48,282 nt of DNA, taken from an uncultured Lachnospiraceae bacterium. GTDB taxonomy: Bacteria; Bacillota; Clostridia; Lachnospirales; Lachnospiraceae. The translations under genes and the position numbers were made by a program. The DNA is taken from positions 1 through 48,282 of the forward strand of contig CANSUS010000027.1 in NCBI GenBank assembly GCA_947650155.1, written 5' to 3'. Position 1 is the stretch's first letter; each line of letters begins with the position of its first letter. The notes below the pieces were generated by a model, which saw nothing but the letters and a program-made list of their open reading frames with translations, was not told the origin of the DNA and did not search any database. Below, one piece after another: positions 34,036 to 42,871 of this stretch.

Positions 34036-34052
34036 TCTACCTTCCGTTTATC
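34036..34052. repeat. 17-bp direct repeat, right copy
   Basis: Identical to 32276-32292. This copy contains the last codons and TAG stop of the GT2 gene at 34037-34786, so it is probably the ancestral copy. The two copies lie 1,760 bases apart, bracketing the AAA/PD-(D/E)XK gene. Confidence 0.8.
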
Positions 34053-34786
34053 AGTTTTCCGATCCTGAATTTCCATTTTAACAGCCTGTATCTTTTTTTG
34101 CTTATCATACCATACTGATAATACAATCCCTGTGTCTCCATATAGGCTTCTCCCGTACCGGACGCCCCGCCCAGCGCATAATTGGAAATGATCCGGTACA
34201 CCGGCGTAAACTCCACTTTCCCACTGTGATACATTCTAAGCATAAATTCATAGTCCGCAGAATATCGATAGGCTGTATTAAACACGCCTAAATCTTCATA
34301 CAGCTTCTTCGTCACAAAACAAGTGGGATGCGTTATCATCTGATAATCCAAATTGGTATGATGATGAATACAGATACCTGCTTCCTTTCCATTCCGTAAA
34401 ATCCTCTCAAATCCATATAAAATCTGATAAGGTGCGTCCGTCCTATACTCTGCCATAACAGTAACTGCATTTTCTTCATAGTAGTCGTCACTGTTAATAA
34501 TGCCTATCAGCTCTCCGTCCGCCATCTGGATTCCCTTATTCATGGCATAATATATGCCGTCATCCGGTTCGGAAATAATCCGCATTCTGCCGCGAAAGGA
34601 TGCGCTTTCCCGAAAAGCTTCCTCATAGGATCTGGCGATCTCCACTGTCCTGTCCGTAGAAGCCCCGTCTATAATCAGATATTCCATATTAGAATATTTC
34701 TGGCCAAGTACGCTTTCTATTGTCCGGCTTATCGTTTTTTCACTGTTAAAACATGGTGTAATGATTGTTACTAACATATCGTTCAT
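34037..34786 (-). CDS. Glycosyltransferase family 2
   Basis: A compact GT-A transferase of 249 residues. VTIITPCFNSEKTISRTIESVLGQ opens the fold, LIIDGASTDRT follows, SEPDDGIYYAMNKGI is the segment typical of the WcaA/WfgD-like group, and GIINSDDYY is the acidic metal site. The start could be 34786 or the ATG three codons later; AAGG lies upstream. A cluster of palindromes separates it from the GT-D-like gene before it. Its 3' end is part of the 17-bp direct repeat. It probably adds one sugar of the region E repeat unit. Confidence 0.88.
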   Translation of the reverse strand: MNDMLVTIITPCFNSEKTISRTIESVLGQKYSNMEYLIIDGASTDRTVEIARSYEEAFRESASFRGRMRIISEPDDGIYYAMNKGIQMADGELIGIINSDDYYEENAVTVMAEYRTDAPYQILYGFERILRNGKEAGICIHHHTNLDYQMITHPTCFVTKKLYEDLGVFNTAYRYSADYEFMLRMYHSGKVEFTPVYRIISNYALGGASGTGEAYMETQGLYYQYGMISKKRYRLLKWKFRIGKLINGR

Positions 34787-34825
34787 TCTTGTTATACCAC
34801 CTTATTCCTGCTGCTTCCCGGCGAC

Positions 34826-34930
34826 CCCATCAATGGGAAGAACGCCGCTTTTTAGGCGTTCTTCGGCGTGAGACTTAGAACTTCTTCGCGAAGCGGCCTC
34901 TGCCGCGAGTGTTAGAAGTTCTTCTCACGC
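34826..34930. repeat. Compact palindrome cluster (nested hairpins)
   Basis: Three stem-loops are packed in about 105 bases. CCCAT pairs with ATGGG (34826-34837). GAAGAACGCC (34837-34846) pairs perfectly with GGCGTTCTTC (34855-34864). GCGTGAGA plus AGAACTTC (34866-34884) pairs with GAAGTTCT plus TCTCACGC (34915-34930) with one 3-base bulge, enclosing the palindrome TTCGCGAA and the hairpin GCGGC/GCCGC. It starts at the stop codon of the GT-D-like gene. No T-run follows, so it is not a standard terminator. A mobile REP-like element, an RNA processing or stability element, or an untranslated-region structure are possible. Confidence 0.7.
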
Positions 34931-35928
34931 TACTTCCAGTAGCAGGCATTTTCTACGCTGGACGCGTTGGCAGGTTTCTCCGATTCTGCCGGATATGTCC
35001 ATGCATCATTAAAACACTCCGCAATTTTGGACGGGTAATTTTCCTCCCACCGCTTTCCCTTGATTCCAAACAAAAGCTGCGTTGCGCCGCCTAAATGAAC
35101 CGCCTGCTTTCCCGCCTTTTTTAGCTTTGCTCCTAAAGGCATCCCATATGCGCCGCAGCCGATAATTGCAATGTCAAAATCTATTTTAAGCGCTTCTTCA
35201 TACATATAGTCCAGCGCCTCAAACCAATTCTTAAAACGGGGATCTTCCACTCCCGCTACTGTCTGTACCGCTTTCAGCGTCCGAAGTTCAAATTCCGGCA
35301 ATACTTCCGTCCCCGGAAACAATTTTTCCCGTTTTTTATACTGAGCGAGAATCGTATCTTCAAAGGGGTGGATCACTAATACTTTTTTCCCTTTTAACGC
35401 AGCAGACCACGGATTTTTGGCTAACCAGGGTTCTAACCGAAGCAAATAAGTCAGTTTTGCATGCTTCACATATTCCTCAATCACAAAATCTTCCATATGC
35501 AGGTGCCACATGGCCAGCAAGTCCAATTCTTTTGCCGCGTCCATAATCACATCACTAAAAGGATCTGCAATGGACAGATCACAGGGAAAAATGCCTGACA
35601 CATCTCTGGAACGGGTAAACCACTTTTCCAGTCTCTCGTCATTTTCAGGCGTCCTTCCCACAATGCGGTTACGAAGCACACTGGTGACAATAGAAAATTC
35701 CGTATTGCCGAATCTCCCCACAAAAAACGGTTTTCCTGACCGGATCAGTTCTGCAATGTAATCGTTTGTTTTTTTTCTGGACATCACCTTTTTGTGGGCA
35801 AATACCGGCATAACCGGTTCCACATGAAAATACTTTAAAAGGAAATGCCTGCGCAATGCCTTGTTAAAGTAAATATCCCGGATCTTCCATCTCTTTTCAT
35901 ATAGCTTCCATTTGGTTGATTTTTTCAT
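34930..35928 (-). CDS. GT-D fold (DUF1792-like) putative glycosyltransferase
   Basis: This soluble 332-residue protein has FFVGRFGNTEFSIVTS near residue 70, which resembles the RFGDGE motif of the GT-D/DUF1792 family, though Asp is replaced by Asn here. The second half contains KVLVIHPFEDTI and DIAIIGCGAYGMPLGAKLKKAGKQAVHLGGATQLLFGIKG-type sequence, a Rossmann-like end conserved in this group. GAGGTATCATA precedes the ATG. The stop codon forms the base of the palindrome cluster. It lies between the flippase and a GT2 gene. Family assignment is moderate; donor unknown. Confidence 0.65.
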   Translation of the reverse strand: MKKSTKWKLYEKRWKIRDIYFNKALRRHFLLKYFHVEPVMPVFAHKKVMSRKKTNDYIAELIRSGKPFFVGRFGNTEFSIVTSVLRNRIVGRTPENDERLEKWFTRSRDVSGIFPCDLSIADPFSDVIMDAAKELDLLAMWHLHMEDFVIEEYVKHAKLTYLLRLEPWLAKNPWSAALKGKKVLVIHPFEDTILAQYKKREKLFPGTEVLPEFELRTLKAVQTVAGVEDPRFKNWFEALDYMYEEALKIDFDIAIIGCGAYGMPLGAKLKKAGKQAVHLGGATQLLFGIKGKRWEENYPSKIAECFNDAWTYPAESEKPANASSVENACYWK

Positions 35929-35963
35929 TATGATACCTCGCGTCTGTCATAACAGACTCACTT

Positions 35964-37499
35964 TTAAATACGCCCGCTTATTTTAGAAAACATTTTTTTC
36001 AAAATACCAATAAAATACTGATACTGATCCGTCTTAAAATAGCATACGGATATTGCAGCAGCCGAAATCCCGACACAAACCGCTCCTTCCGTTAAAAACG
36101 CTGCAAAAGAATACCAGTGTGGGAAAAACTTCTGCTTTACGAAATGAAGCAGAGCGATCTGTACCACTACAAGTATGACATAACCAATATAATTTTTCCA
36201 CATCTCTATCCATTTTTCTTTTGACTGAAAATATCTGTGAAAAAGCAGAATACTTTTTGACACCCAGAAAAATACCTGAGATACGCAGGTGCCGATCAAC
36301 ACGCCTTCTACTTTCATATACCGGACTAAAAATACGGACAGCCCCAGATTAATAAACGCTCCCGCAACATTGATATATTTCTCATAAGAAAAATATCCTA
36401 AAACCGTGGTGAATTCTGCTATCGGCCCATACACAATTCCAATAAAAATATCAATCACAATCAGATACAACACGGTGTACGGCAAAATATACTTTTCCCC
36501 GTATACAAAACCGACAAAAGCATCGGCACAGATGCACAGACCTGTCGCCGCTATATTGGCAACCACATACCGGATAAAAGAATACCGGCGAAACATCCTA
36601 TAGCTTTCTTCCTTATCATTTGACTGTGTATAGTTTCCGATAGTCGCAGTAATGGAATCCGTCATGCCGCTGACCAGATTTTTCACTGCATTTGTCACAT
36701 AGCGGTATACAGAAAATCCTCCCGCAAGCACAATTCCTGAAAAAGTAGAGATAACCAGATTATCCGTGGAACTGTACACATATCCTGCCACTTTTCCAAT
36801 CAGCAAATCCTTAGTATCCTTAAATACGCCCCGAATGTCCTGAAACTTTTCTTTTGTCCTGGTTTTCACAAAATCATAATGTTTATTACAATAATGCGCA
36901 AGTATCATATTTGCTGTCAGTGCCTGTAAAAACTGAAGCCCTAAATAAATATGATAATTCTGGAACGTCAAAAGTGAAATTATACGCATGATTGAAAAAA
37001 AGATATTGATTCCAATATCCACGATCTTACATACAAACTGCTTTTGATCCGCAAAGATAAGGGAACGCTTATAGGCAAAAAAATAGCTGGAAGCCGTGGC
37101 AAAAAGCTGTATCATATAAGCGCTTCGTATAAATCCCATATCGGAACTTGCATCATTAATGAATACAGGAAGAAACAGCATTAAAATCAATCCCACCGTA
37201 AAAACAACCGCGCCAATAATCCTGTAAAGAAATTGATACAACTGCATGAGAGCAGTCAGTTCCTTCCTGTCGTTTTGAACCAACGGCTTATATAACCTGT
37301 ATGTGATCGCTGTTCCGACTCCAAGTTCCGCAAAAGATAAAAATCCCAGCGTATCGCTTATAACGCTGTTGATCCCCTGGACCTCCAGCCCCAGATATCT
37401 TAAAAAATAACGTTGGGAAAAAAATCCGATCAACATGGAACAGATCTGAGCCACAGCGCCTATCATACTATTTTTCATTACAATCTTACTACTGGACAT
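35964..37499 (-). CDS. wzx: Wzx-like oligosaccharide flippase
   Basis: This 511-residue protein of the MATE/MOP polysaccharide-flippase class has twelve to fourteen hydrophobic helices. It opens with KNSMIGAVAQICSMLIGFFSQRYFLRYLGLEVQGINSV-type sequence, in which the FLRYLG-x-x-x-QG-x-NS stretch is the family hallmark, followed by LGFLSFAELGVGTAITYRLY. It moves lipid-linked repeat units across the membrane for Wzy. The start at 37499 lies just past the stop of the GT32-like gene; the in-frame extension to 37616 would lie inside that gene. The site GGGAAAA is weak, so coupling to the upstream gene is likely. Confidence 0.9.
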   Translation of the reverse strand: MSSSKIVMKNSMIGAVAQICSMLIGFFSQRYFLRYLGLEVQGINSVISDTLGFLSFAELGVGTAITYRLYKPLVQNDRKELTALMQLYQFLYRIIGAVVFTVGLILMLFLPVFINDASSDMGFIRSAYMIQLFATASSYFFAYKRSLIFADQKQFVCKIVDIGINIFFSIMRIISLLTFQNYHIYLGLQFLQALTANMILAHYCNKHYDFVKTRTKEKFQDIRGVFKDTKDLLIGKVAGYVYSSTDNLVISTFSGIVLAGGFSVYRYVTNAVKNLVSGMTDSITATIGNYTQSNDKEESYRMFRRYSFIRYVVANIAATGLCICADAFVGFVYGEKYILPYTVLYLIVIDIFIGIVYGPIAEFTTVLGYFSYEKYINVAGAFINLGLSVFLVRYMKVEGVLIGTCVSQVFFWVSKSILLFHRYFQSKEKWIEMWKNYIGYVILVVVQIALLHFVKQKFFPHWYSFAAFLTEGAVCVGISAAAISVCYFKTDQYQYFIGILKKMFSKISGRI

Positions 37500-37500
37500 G

Positions 37501-38499
37501 TTATTTTCCCTTTTCTTTTTTTTCCTGTAAAATCTTTTTAAATTCCTTTTCAAACATTCCAAAGCAGGAATGATCGTATTCAGGCATTTTCCATCTGTTA
37601 TGCCAGTGATAGGCAAAAGCGCCCGGATAAAAATCCCTGTAAGAACTGATTTTTCTCTCTTTCATCATATTTTCATCAAGCGGTAAGAAGAAGGCATCCA
37701 GAAATTCATCCGAAGCCTCAGCCTTTTCATTCAGCCATGCAGGATCAAACAACTGGTATGGATATAAAATAAAATCTTTTAATTTTTTATCCGTATAATG
37801 GAAAACCGCCCAGGGCATTGGCGCTTTTCTCTGCGCTTTCCGAAACAAATATCGGATAAGTTTCGACTCTTTTCCGTTTTTAAAATACAAAAGCGCATTA
37901 TTGGCATACGCCTGCTTTTCCCATGCATATCCCCACTCTCCACTGCCGCATACCGGCAGTATATCATCTAAAAAGCATACATCCATATCAAAGTAAAGAC
38001 CGCCGTATTTGTATAGTATTAAAAGCCGGAAAGCATCTGCACGATATGGCAGTTTAAAATTCTGCGTAAAAATATAAGTGCGAAAATGCCGGATCCCTTT
38101 TAACTCTTTCACAGGATTATAACACTTTACCTTAATATAAGGCAGCAGCTCCTTTAAATATTCATTCTGTTCATAACCCTTATATCCGTTTTCTTCATCC
38201 AGCCAAAGCCATACCTCGGTTTTATTCAGATCCTGGGTTGCCAGATAGGAAAGAATTGAAAATGCCTGCTTTCTCCCCACTTCTCCATACCAGTAAGTAT
38301 GTGCAATTACCTTTTCTTCCGGCGCCCTGTCAAACGAGAGTTCTTTTCTAAGCTTTTTTCGTTCTTCATCCGTCATATATCGAAAATAATTTTCTTTTGC
38401 TGTCACTAAATGCAGATTTGTGATGCAGGAATGATCCTCATGAAAAGGCTGCCTGTTTAATCTGTAAGGTATCCTTTTACATTTTTCTAAAATCTTCAT
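37501..38499 (-). CDS. GT32-like glycosyltransferase (DXD sugar-binding region)
   Basis: This soluble transferase has 332 residues. AHTYWYGEVG near residue 60 and YRADAFRLLILYKYGGLYFDMDV in the middle match the DXD sugar-binding family that includes Och1-like and capsular GT32 enzymes; FDMD carries the metal-binding aspartates. The C-terminal AYHWHNRW motif is also typical. I prefer the start at 38499, which follows GAAGGG; it overlaps the previous gene by 23 bases. The longer frame to 38619 runs entirely within that gene. Donor unknown. Confidence 0.83.
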   Translation of the reverse strand: MKILEKCKRIPYRLNRQPFHEDHSCITNLHLVTAKENYFRYMTDEERKKLRKELSFDRAPEEKVIAHTYWYGEVGRKQAFSILSYLATQDLNKTEVWLWLDEENGYKGYEQNEYLKELLPYIKVKCYNPVKELKGIRHFRTYIFTQNFKLPYRADAFRLLILYKYGGLYFDMDVCFLDDILPVCGSGEWGYAWEKQAYANNALLYFKNGKESKLIRYLFRKAQRKAPMPWAVFHYTDKKLKDFILYPYQLFDPAWLNEKAEASDEFLDAFFLPLDENMMKERKISSYRDFYPGAFAYHWHNRWKMPEYDHSCFGMFEKEFKKILQEKKEKGK

Positions 38500-39430
38500 C
38501 GTTTGTTTCCCTTCTTCCATTCTGAAAGTCTTCATACAATTTCCGTTCAATCTGCGGATACCTTTCCATAATCGCCCTGACCGCCTCATCATTTCCGCTT
38601 TTCTCAGCATTGTCCACAAAAAGACCTGTCTTTCTCGTCTTTAAAAAACCATAAAAAACCTGGCTTTCCTCTGTGCATCGTACTGTTTTCGTTTCGTTGG
38701 CGATTTCCATTGCTTTCAGCCACAGATCGTCCGTAACAGGACATAATTTTATAATCTCATCCCTGTCAAACACCCTGTCCGAAAGAGAGTGCGGCGGATA
38801 TAATACGCCCCCGCATCCTACCGCCATAATCTGAAAAGAAGGGGTCGTGTTCCCTGACACGCCGCTTTCCCAATTCTGATAGCTGCCAATTTTCCCCTTT
38901 CCGTCATAAGTGATCCTGTGGGCAAACCAGCAGCAGACTGCCTGCGGATATTCCAAATGCTTCTTCCATAGTTTTTCTAAATGATTTTCCGGATAAAAGA
39001 TATCATCATCCACTGTAACAATCACATTTTCTGGATATTCCTGCATGACATAATAATATTTTTTATGGGGCCTTAAATCTTCGCAGAAGCGGATCTCCAA
39101 TCCCCTTTTTTTTAAATTCAGTAAAGAATCCGGCAGATCCTTTTCCCCGTCAAACTGCTCCTTTGCCAGCCATAAAATAATTTTTCCGGGCTGAAACGTC
39201 TGATTCATAAGGGAAGTGACTGTAATCCAGACCAGTTCAATCCGTGCGGGAAAGGAAGTCAGGGATACAATAATTTTACCATCACTGTCCACTCCCATAT
39301 GTCTGTCCCTTTTATGCAATAAAGGATAAAACTGATTTAAAATCACTTTATTGACCTTATATACATATTTCCATCCCGGAACCTGTTTTTGCTTTAAATA
39401 CACTGAAATATCATACAAAAATTTAATCAT
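38477..39430 (-). CDS. Putative GT-A glycosyltransferase of a capsule-locus family
   Basis: This 317-residue protein has IIVSLTSFPARIELVWITVTSLMNQ near residue 55, KIILWLAKEQF, DLRPHKKYYYVMQEYPENVIVTVDDDI and later VTDDLWLKAMEI. VDDDI is the metal-binding DXD equivalent and TDDLW the probable second acidic site. This gives a GT2-like fold seen in many capsule loci but without a settled specificity. Its ATG overlaps the SGNH gene stop (ATGA). The end overlaps the GT32-like gene by 23 bases. Confidence 0.78.
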   Translation of the reverse strand: MIKFLYDISVYLKQKQVPGWKYVYKVNKVILNQFYPLLHKRDRHMGVDSDGKIIVSLTSFPARIELVWITVTSLMNQTFQPGKIILWLAKEQFDGEKDLPDSLLNLKKRGLEIRFCEDLRPHKKYYYVMQEYPENVIVTVDDDIFYPENHLEKLWKKHLEYPQAVCCWFAHRITYDGKGKIGSYQNWESGVSGNTTPSFQIMAVGCGGVLYPPHSLSDRVFDRDEIIKLCPVTDDLWLKAMEIANETKTVRCTEESQVFYGFLKTRKTGLFVDNAEKSGNDEAVRAIMERYPQIERKLYEDFQNGRRETNDEDFRKM

Positions 39431-40446
39431 CCATACTCCTCTACTGCCTTTTGCAGTTCTTCAAAGTACCCTAACTCTTCCATTCTATCATAAATCAGGT
39501 TTCCAATCAGCCTGTATCCTTCCGCGTTAAAATGTACCTGATCAGTCAGTAATGACGACGGAACTTCTCCCCGCTCCATCTGCACCAGATCTTCTTTGGT
39601 CGGCTCTATCCCTGCCGCATCCAGTCCCTGGGAGCTCAGATATTCCCGTAAATTAATATATTTTTCTCCATACTCTTCCTGCATCGCCCGTTCCAGTTCC
39701 TCCCGCTCTGTTTTTGTACCGCTGGTCAGACCGACTACAATATACTTTTCCGCCTGTTTCCTTTGCAGGCCTATAATTGCTCTCTGCTGACGCACCAGAT
39801 CTTGGATATCTGTAAAACCCATGTTCTGACCAATGAACACCACATAAATATAATCCCGAAACTGTTCTTCCGCCCATGTTTTCACCGCAGTCCCGTCTGC
39901 TATCTGCATTTCCTCTCCGCGCTCGCTTCTCGTAAAATAATACACAAGTTCATCCCCATGCCATTCACTGGATAAACACCCTTCAACGCCTCCTATCATA
40001 CAGGGATTAATGCCGGTATCCACACCGCCGTCCTGGGACAGAAGATTGAGTTTTCTTCCCTCTTCTTCTATAAAATGAACCTCCGCCTTTTCTGTTTCCT
40101 CCGGTATGGTAAAAGAGGCGGTGCAAAAGGGAATGCCTCCCGCCCTGCCGGCTATCGTTATGCTCGTCTCCCCGCCGATTCCCATATTAAAAACAGGGAT
40201 ATAAATTCTGTCCCTCTTCAGGTTTTCCTCCAACACAAGCGGGTAGGAAACTCCTTCCCCGCCGGTTCCTGCCGTCAGGGAATCTCCATAGCAGACAATT
40301 CCTGAAACCAGTTCTTTTTCATAAGCGGATAATAAATTTTCACGCTTCACATATAATCTGCGGCAGCTGAGTATCCCCAAAGCGCCTGCCAGCCCGATCA
40401 TACAGACTGCCACAGCTGCGATATACCTTCTTTTTTTTTGCTTCAT
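39427..40446 (-). CDS. Membrane-anchored SGNH/GDSL hydrolase
   Basis: An N-terminal hydrophobic helix (about residues 8-26: YIAAVAVCMIGLAGALGIL) suggests a signal anchor, so the 339-residue enzyme probably works outside the membrane. GDSLTAGTGG carries the catalytic serine, GIGGET and the FIGQN segment follow as blocks II and III, and DQVHFNAEGY near the C-terminus gives the Asp and His. It may remove or transfer acyl groups on the exported glycan. An A9 run lies in codons 3-6 and could allow slippage. AAGGGAAAAC precedes the ATG. It lies among transferase genes of the Wzx/Wzy operon. Confidence 0.84.
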   Translation of the reverse strand: MKQKKRRYIAAVAVCMIGLAGALGILSCRRLYVKRENLLSAYEKELVSGIVCYGDSLTAGTGGEGVSYPLVLEENLKRDRIYIPVFNMGIGGETSITIAGRAGGIPFCTASFTIPEETEKAEVHFIEEEGRKLNLLSQDGGVDTGINPCMIGGVEGCLSSEWHGDELVYYFTRSERGEEMQIADGTAVKTWAEEQFRDYIYVVFIGQNMGFTDIQDLVRQQRAIIGLQRKQAEKYIVVGLTSGTKTEREELERAMQEEYGEKYINLREYLSSQGLDAAGIEPTKEDLVQMERGEVPSSLLTDQVHFNAEGYRLIGNLIYDRMEELGYFEELQKAVEEYG

Positions 40447-40459
40447 ACTGTGTTTTCCC

Positions 40460-41638
40460 TTATACTGTTCCTGTTTCGTCTCCTATAGCGCGTCTTGCAA
40501 TATCACGGTACGAAAACTGCTGTTTTCCTTTCTCCTTTGCCGCCTGCTTCATCCGTTTATACGCCTCTTTTTCATGACCTGCCGTTTCTTCCAGCACACC
40601 CTGTATTTCCTCGGCACTGTCTTCATATAAAAACTTCACATTGCCGCCGATATCTATATGACAGGTTCCCTTCCAATACTTGACAACCATAGGAACACCC
40701 TGCCCGGCTGCCTGCTCCCAAAACACGGAATGGCGCCCCGGAAAGCAGATCAGATCCGCCGCTTCAAAATAACTGTAAGATTCTTCCGCACTGATCCATC
40801 CTGCAAACTGTATTCTTTTTCCGTCTGTCAGATTCTTTACCTGTTCTTTCAATTCTTCTTCCACAGAACCGAAAATCAAAAGTTTTACCGTATCATCAGA
40901 AAGTTTTTGAACCGCCTGCATCAAATAAATCGTCTGGTACTTCGCCTTATCTATTTTTCCCCCCGTCACAATCAGAAAATCTTTTGGGGCAATGCCAAAC
41001 CTTTCCCTGATCTTTTCTCCCAGCCCTTTTGTCACTGCAAGTTCTGCCTTTTCGTCATCCGCTCCCATTACCAAAAGGCTGGTCTTTTCTTTTGGGATAT
41101 GATACAGGTCAATAAGGAAATCTACTCTTGCAGGCAAAACCCCAAAAAAACGTTCTACATAAGGTTCTATCGCTTTGGTGCAGAATTTCCAGATTCCTTT
41201 ATGAAGTACAAATTTAGAAAGAAAGTTAGTCCCGCTATTGGAAAAATCAGCGTGATTATCAATAAATACCCTTATGTTTTTATGGTTTCTGACATATTTT
41301 CTGACCGTCCATATGTCCAAAAACTGACATCCATGTATAAATAAAATATCCGCCGCTTCTTTTTCCAGAGTTTCATACAGCCCCTCATATCGTTTAAACT
41401 TTGCCTCTATATTTCTGTCGCCTTTGATGCGCAGACGAAAGACAGGGATGTCATATTCATTATGATAAAAATGCCGGCTGTCCTTTTTTAAGTTTCCGTC
41501 TTCTCCCCAGATCCATTCCGAAGTAATGATGCTCACCTTGTAACCAAGTTCTTTATGATATTTGGAAAGCAGATTATCCTGATAGCTCCATCCGTCCGTC
41601 ACCGGTCCGCACAGGCATACGTGTACAATCTTGTCCAT
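40460..41638 (-). CDS. Glycosyltransferase family 4-like
   Basis: A GT-B protein of 392 residues. The N-terminal half begins with IVHVCLCGPVTDGWSYQDNLL, and the donor half has FLIVTGGKIDKAK, LLIFGSVEEELKEQVK and ADLICFPGRHSVFWEQAAGQGVP. The usual EX7E motif is replaced by a HSVFWEQAAG sequence, so it is an atypical member. GGAGGCGGCAG precedes the ATG. It lies 13 bases before the SGNH gene. It should act in the cytoplasm on the lipid-linked intermediate; donor unknown. Confidence 0.8.
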   Translation of the reverse strand: MDKIVHVCLCGPVTDGWSYQDNLLSKYHKELGYKVSIITSEWIWGEDGNLKKDSRHFYHNEYDIPVFRLRIKGDRNIEAKFKRYEGLYETLEKEAADILFIHGCQFLDIWTVRKYVRNHKNIRVFIDNHADFSNSGTNFLSKFVLHKGIWKFCTKAIEPYVERFFGVLPARVDFLIDLYHIPKEKTSLLVMGADDEKAELAVTKGLGEKIRERFGIAPKDFLIVTGGKIDKAKYQTIYLMQAVQKLSDDTVKLLIFGSVEEELKEQVKNLTDGKRIQFAGWISAEESYSYFEAADLICFPGRHSVFWEQAAGQGVPMVVKYWKGTCHIDIGGNVKFLYEDSAEEIQGVLEETAGHEKEAYKRMKQAAKEKGKQQFSYRDIARRAIGDETGTV

Positions 41639-41674
41639 CTGCCGCCTCCAGTTCCTTTCCCTTTTTGCAAAATA

Positions 41675-42871
41675 TTATTTCTTTTCCAAAATTTCCCGAT
41701 ATAATGCAAGATATTCTAAAAATCGTTCTTTTTGTTCCAGCTCTTTTTTTATATCTGTTCCTGCCCTCAAATTCTCAGTTTCTTTAATCGCTGCAATTAC
41801 CCCGTTTAAATCTCCCTGTTCCACCACTTTTCCATAACCGGTGCTTTCCACGATTTCCACGCTTCCTCCCGTTCGATAAGTAATCACCGGAGTTCCGCAG
41901 GCAAGCGCCTCCAGATTGGTTGTCGGATAATTGTCCTCATAAGTCAGATTCAAAAAAACATCGGCCGCCGAATAAAGCTGTGCCAACTCCTTTACGCTGT
42001 CCGTCCTTATAATCCCCACAATCTGTTCCGGCAGACTTTTTAACTGTTTTTCAGTCAATCCGACCATTACCATTTTGTACTCTTTTGAAATCATTTCAGA
42101 CAATCTGATAAAATCTTTCAGTCCCTTGCTCTCTGCCCATGTAGAAGAAACGCCAAGAAGCATTTTTTTACCTTCTATCCCAAATTTCTTTTTGACAGTT
42201 CCATTCTCCGGCTTAAAATCCTGTGTATTGATTCCGTTAGGAATCACCCTCACCGGGTATTTACTAAAAAAAGACTGTCTGACAAGTCCTTCAAGCCACC
42301 TGGAAGGAGTAACCACCGTCAAGTTTTCTACCCCTGTAAATAATTCTTTTTTCTTTTTGTAATTGGATCTGGAACGATCCAGCAGCAGGCTTTTGGGATG
42401 ATGACTCTTTTGTATGCATTTCTTACACTCCGTTTTCCATTTCCCGCATCCTGCCATATCAAAATAAGGACAATGTCCGGTAAAAGCCCAACAATCATGA
42501 AAAGTCCAGACAACAGGCGTCTTTTTTTCCTTCAGGTATTCAAACAGCAGTTCTAAGTTTACATAATATCCATGCATAATGTGCAGGTGAACAATATCAG
42601 GATGATATTCTTCCAGACGCTTTAAAAACTTTTTTGTAACTGTTTTTGAGCCGAACCCGCACCGATCGGTAATCCTTGTATAAACTCCATGCAGAATCTG
42701 ATCCATTCGATTTCCTATTTTTATAGTTGGAATCTTTTCAGGCGCCGTATTGATTCTTCCCCATGCAATTGCCGCCTCATTTCCACTGTCTATCAGGGTT
42801 TCACAAATTCCCTGCGCAATTCTTCCCGTACAGCCCCAGCCGCCAAAAGCGGTAATCTGCAATACTCGCAT
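41675..42871 (-). CDS. Glycosyltransferase family 4
   Basis: A GT-B transferase of 398 residues with a glycine-rich start (ITAFGGWGCTGRIAQGI), DIVHLHIMHGYYVNL and WTFHDCWAFTGHCPYFDMAGC; the HDCWAFTGHC block with several Cys is typical of a WcaC/Bme-like GT4 subgroup. The donor side has VIPNGINTQDFKP, LLGVSSTWAESKGL and YEDNYPTTNLEALACGTPVI, the acidic donor motif. The ATG overlaps the stop of the GT2 gene by one base (TAATG), with GGGAG upstream. Specificity unknown. Confidence 0.88.
   Translation of the reverse strand: MRVLQITAFGGWGCTGRIAQGICETLIDSGNEAAIAWGRINTAPEKIPTIKIGNRMDQILHGVYTRITDRCGFGSKTVTKKFLKRLEEYHPDIVHLHIMHGYYVNLELLFEYLKEKKTPVVWTFHDCWAFTGHCPYFDMAGCGKWKTECKKCIQKSHHPKSLLLDRSRSNYKKKKELFTGVENLTVVTPSRWLEGLVRQSFFSKYPVRVIPNGINTQDFKPENGTVKKKFGIEGKKMLLGVSSTWAESKGLKDFIRLSEMISKEYKMVMVGLTEKQLKSLPEQIVGIIRTDSVKELAQLYSAADVFLNLTYEDNYPTTNLEALACGTPVITYRTGGSVEIVESTGYGKVVEQGDLNGVIAAIKETENLRAGTDIKKELEQKERFLEYLALYREILEKK

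Noticed and set aside
40431-40439. A9 tract at the start of the SGNH gene as a phase-variation switch
   Set aside because: It encodes a lysine-rich anchor segment, and A-runs of this length are common in such genomes; noted in the gene entry but weaker than the G9 case.
40658-41344. Long plus-strand open frame of 228 codons
   Set aside because: It is the antisense of a GT4-like gene, with Phe/Tyr/Ser-rich composition typical of a shadow frame and no recognisable motif or start site.
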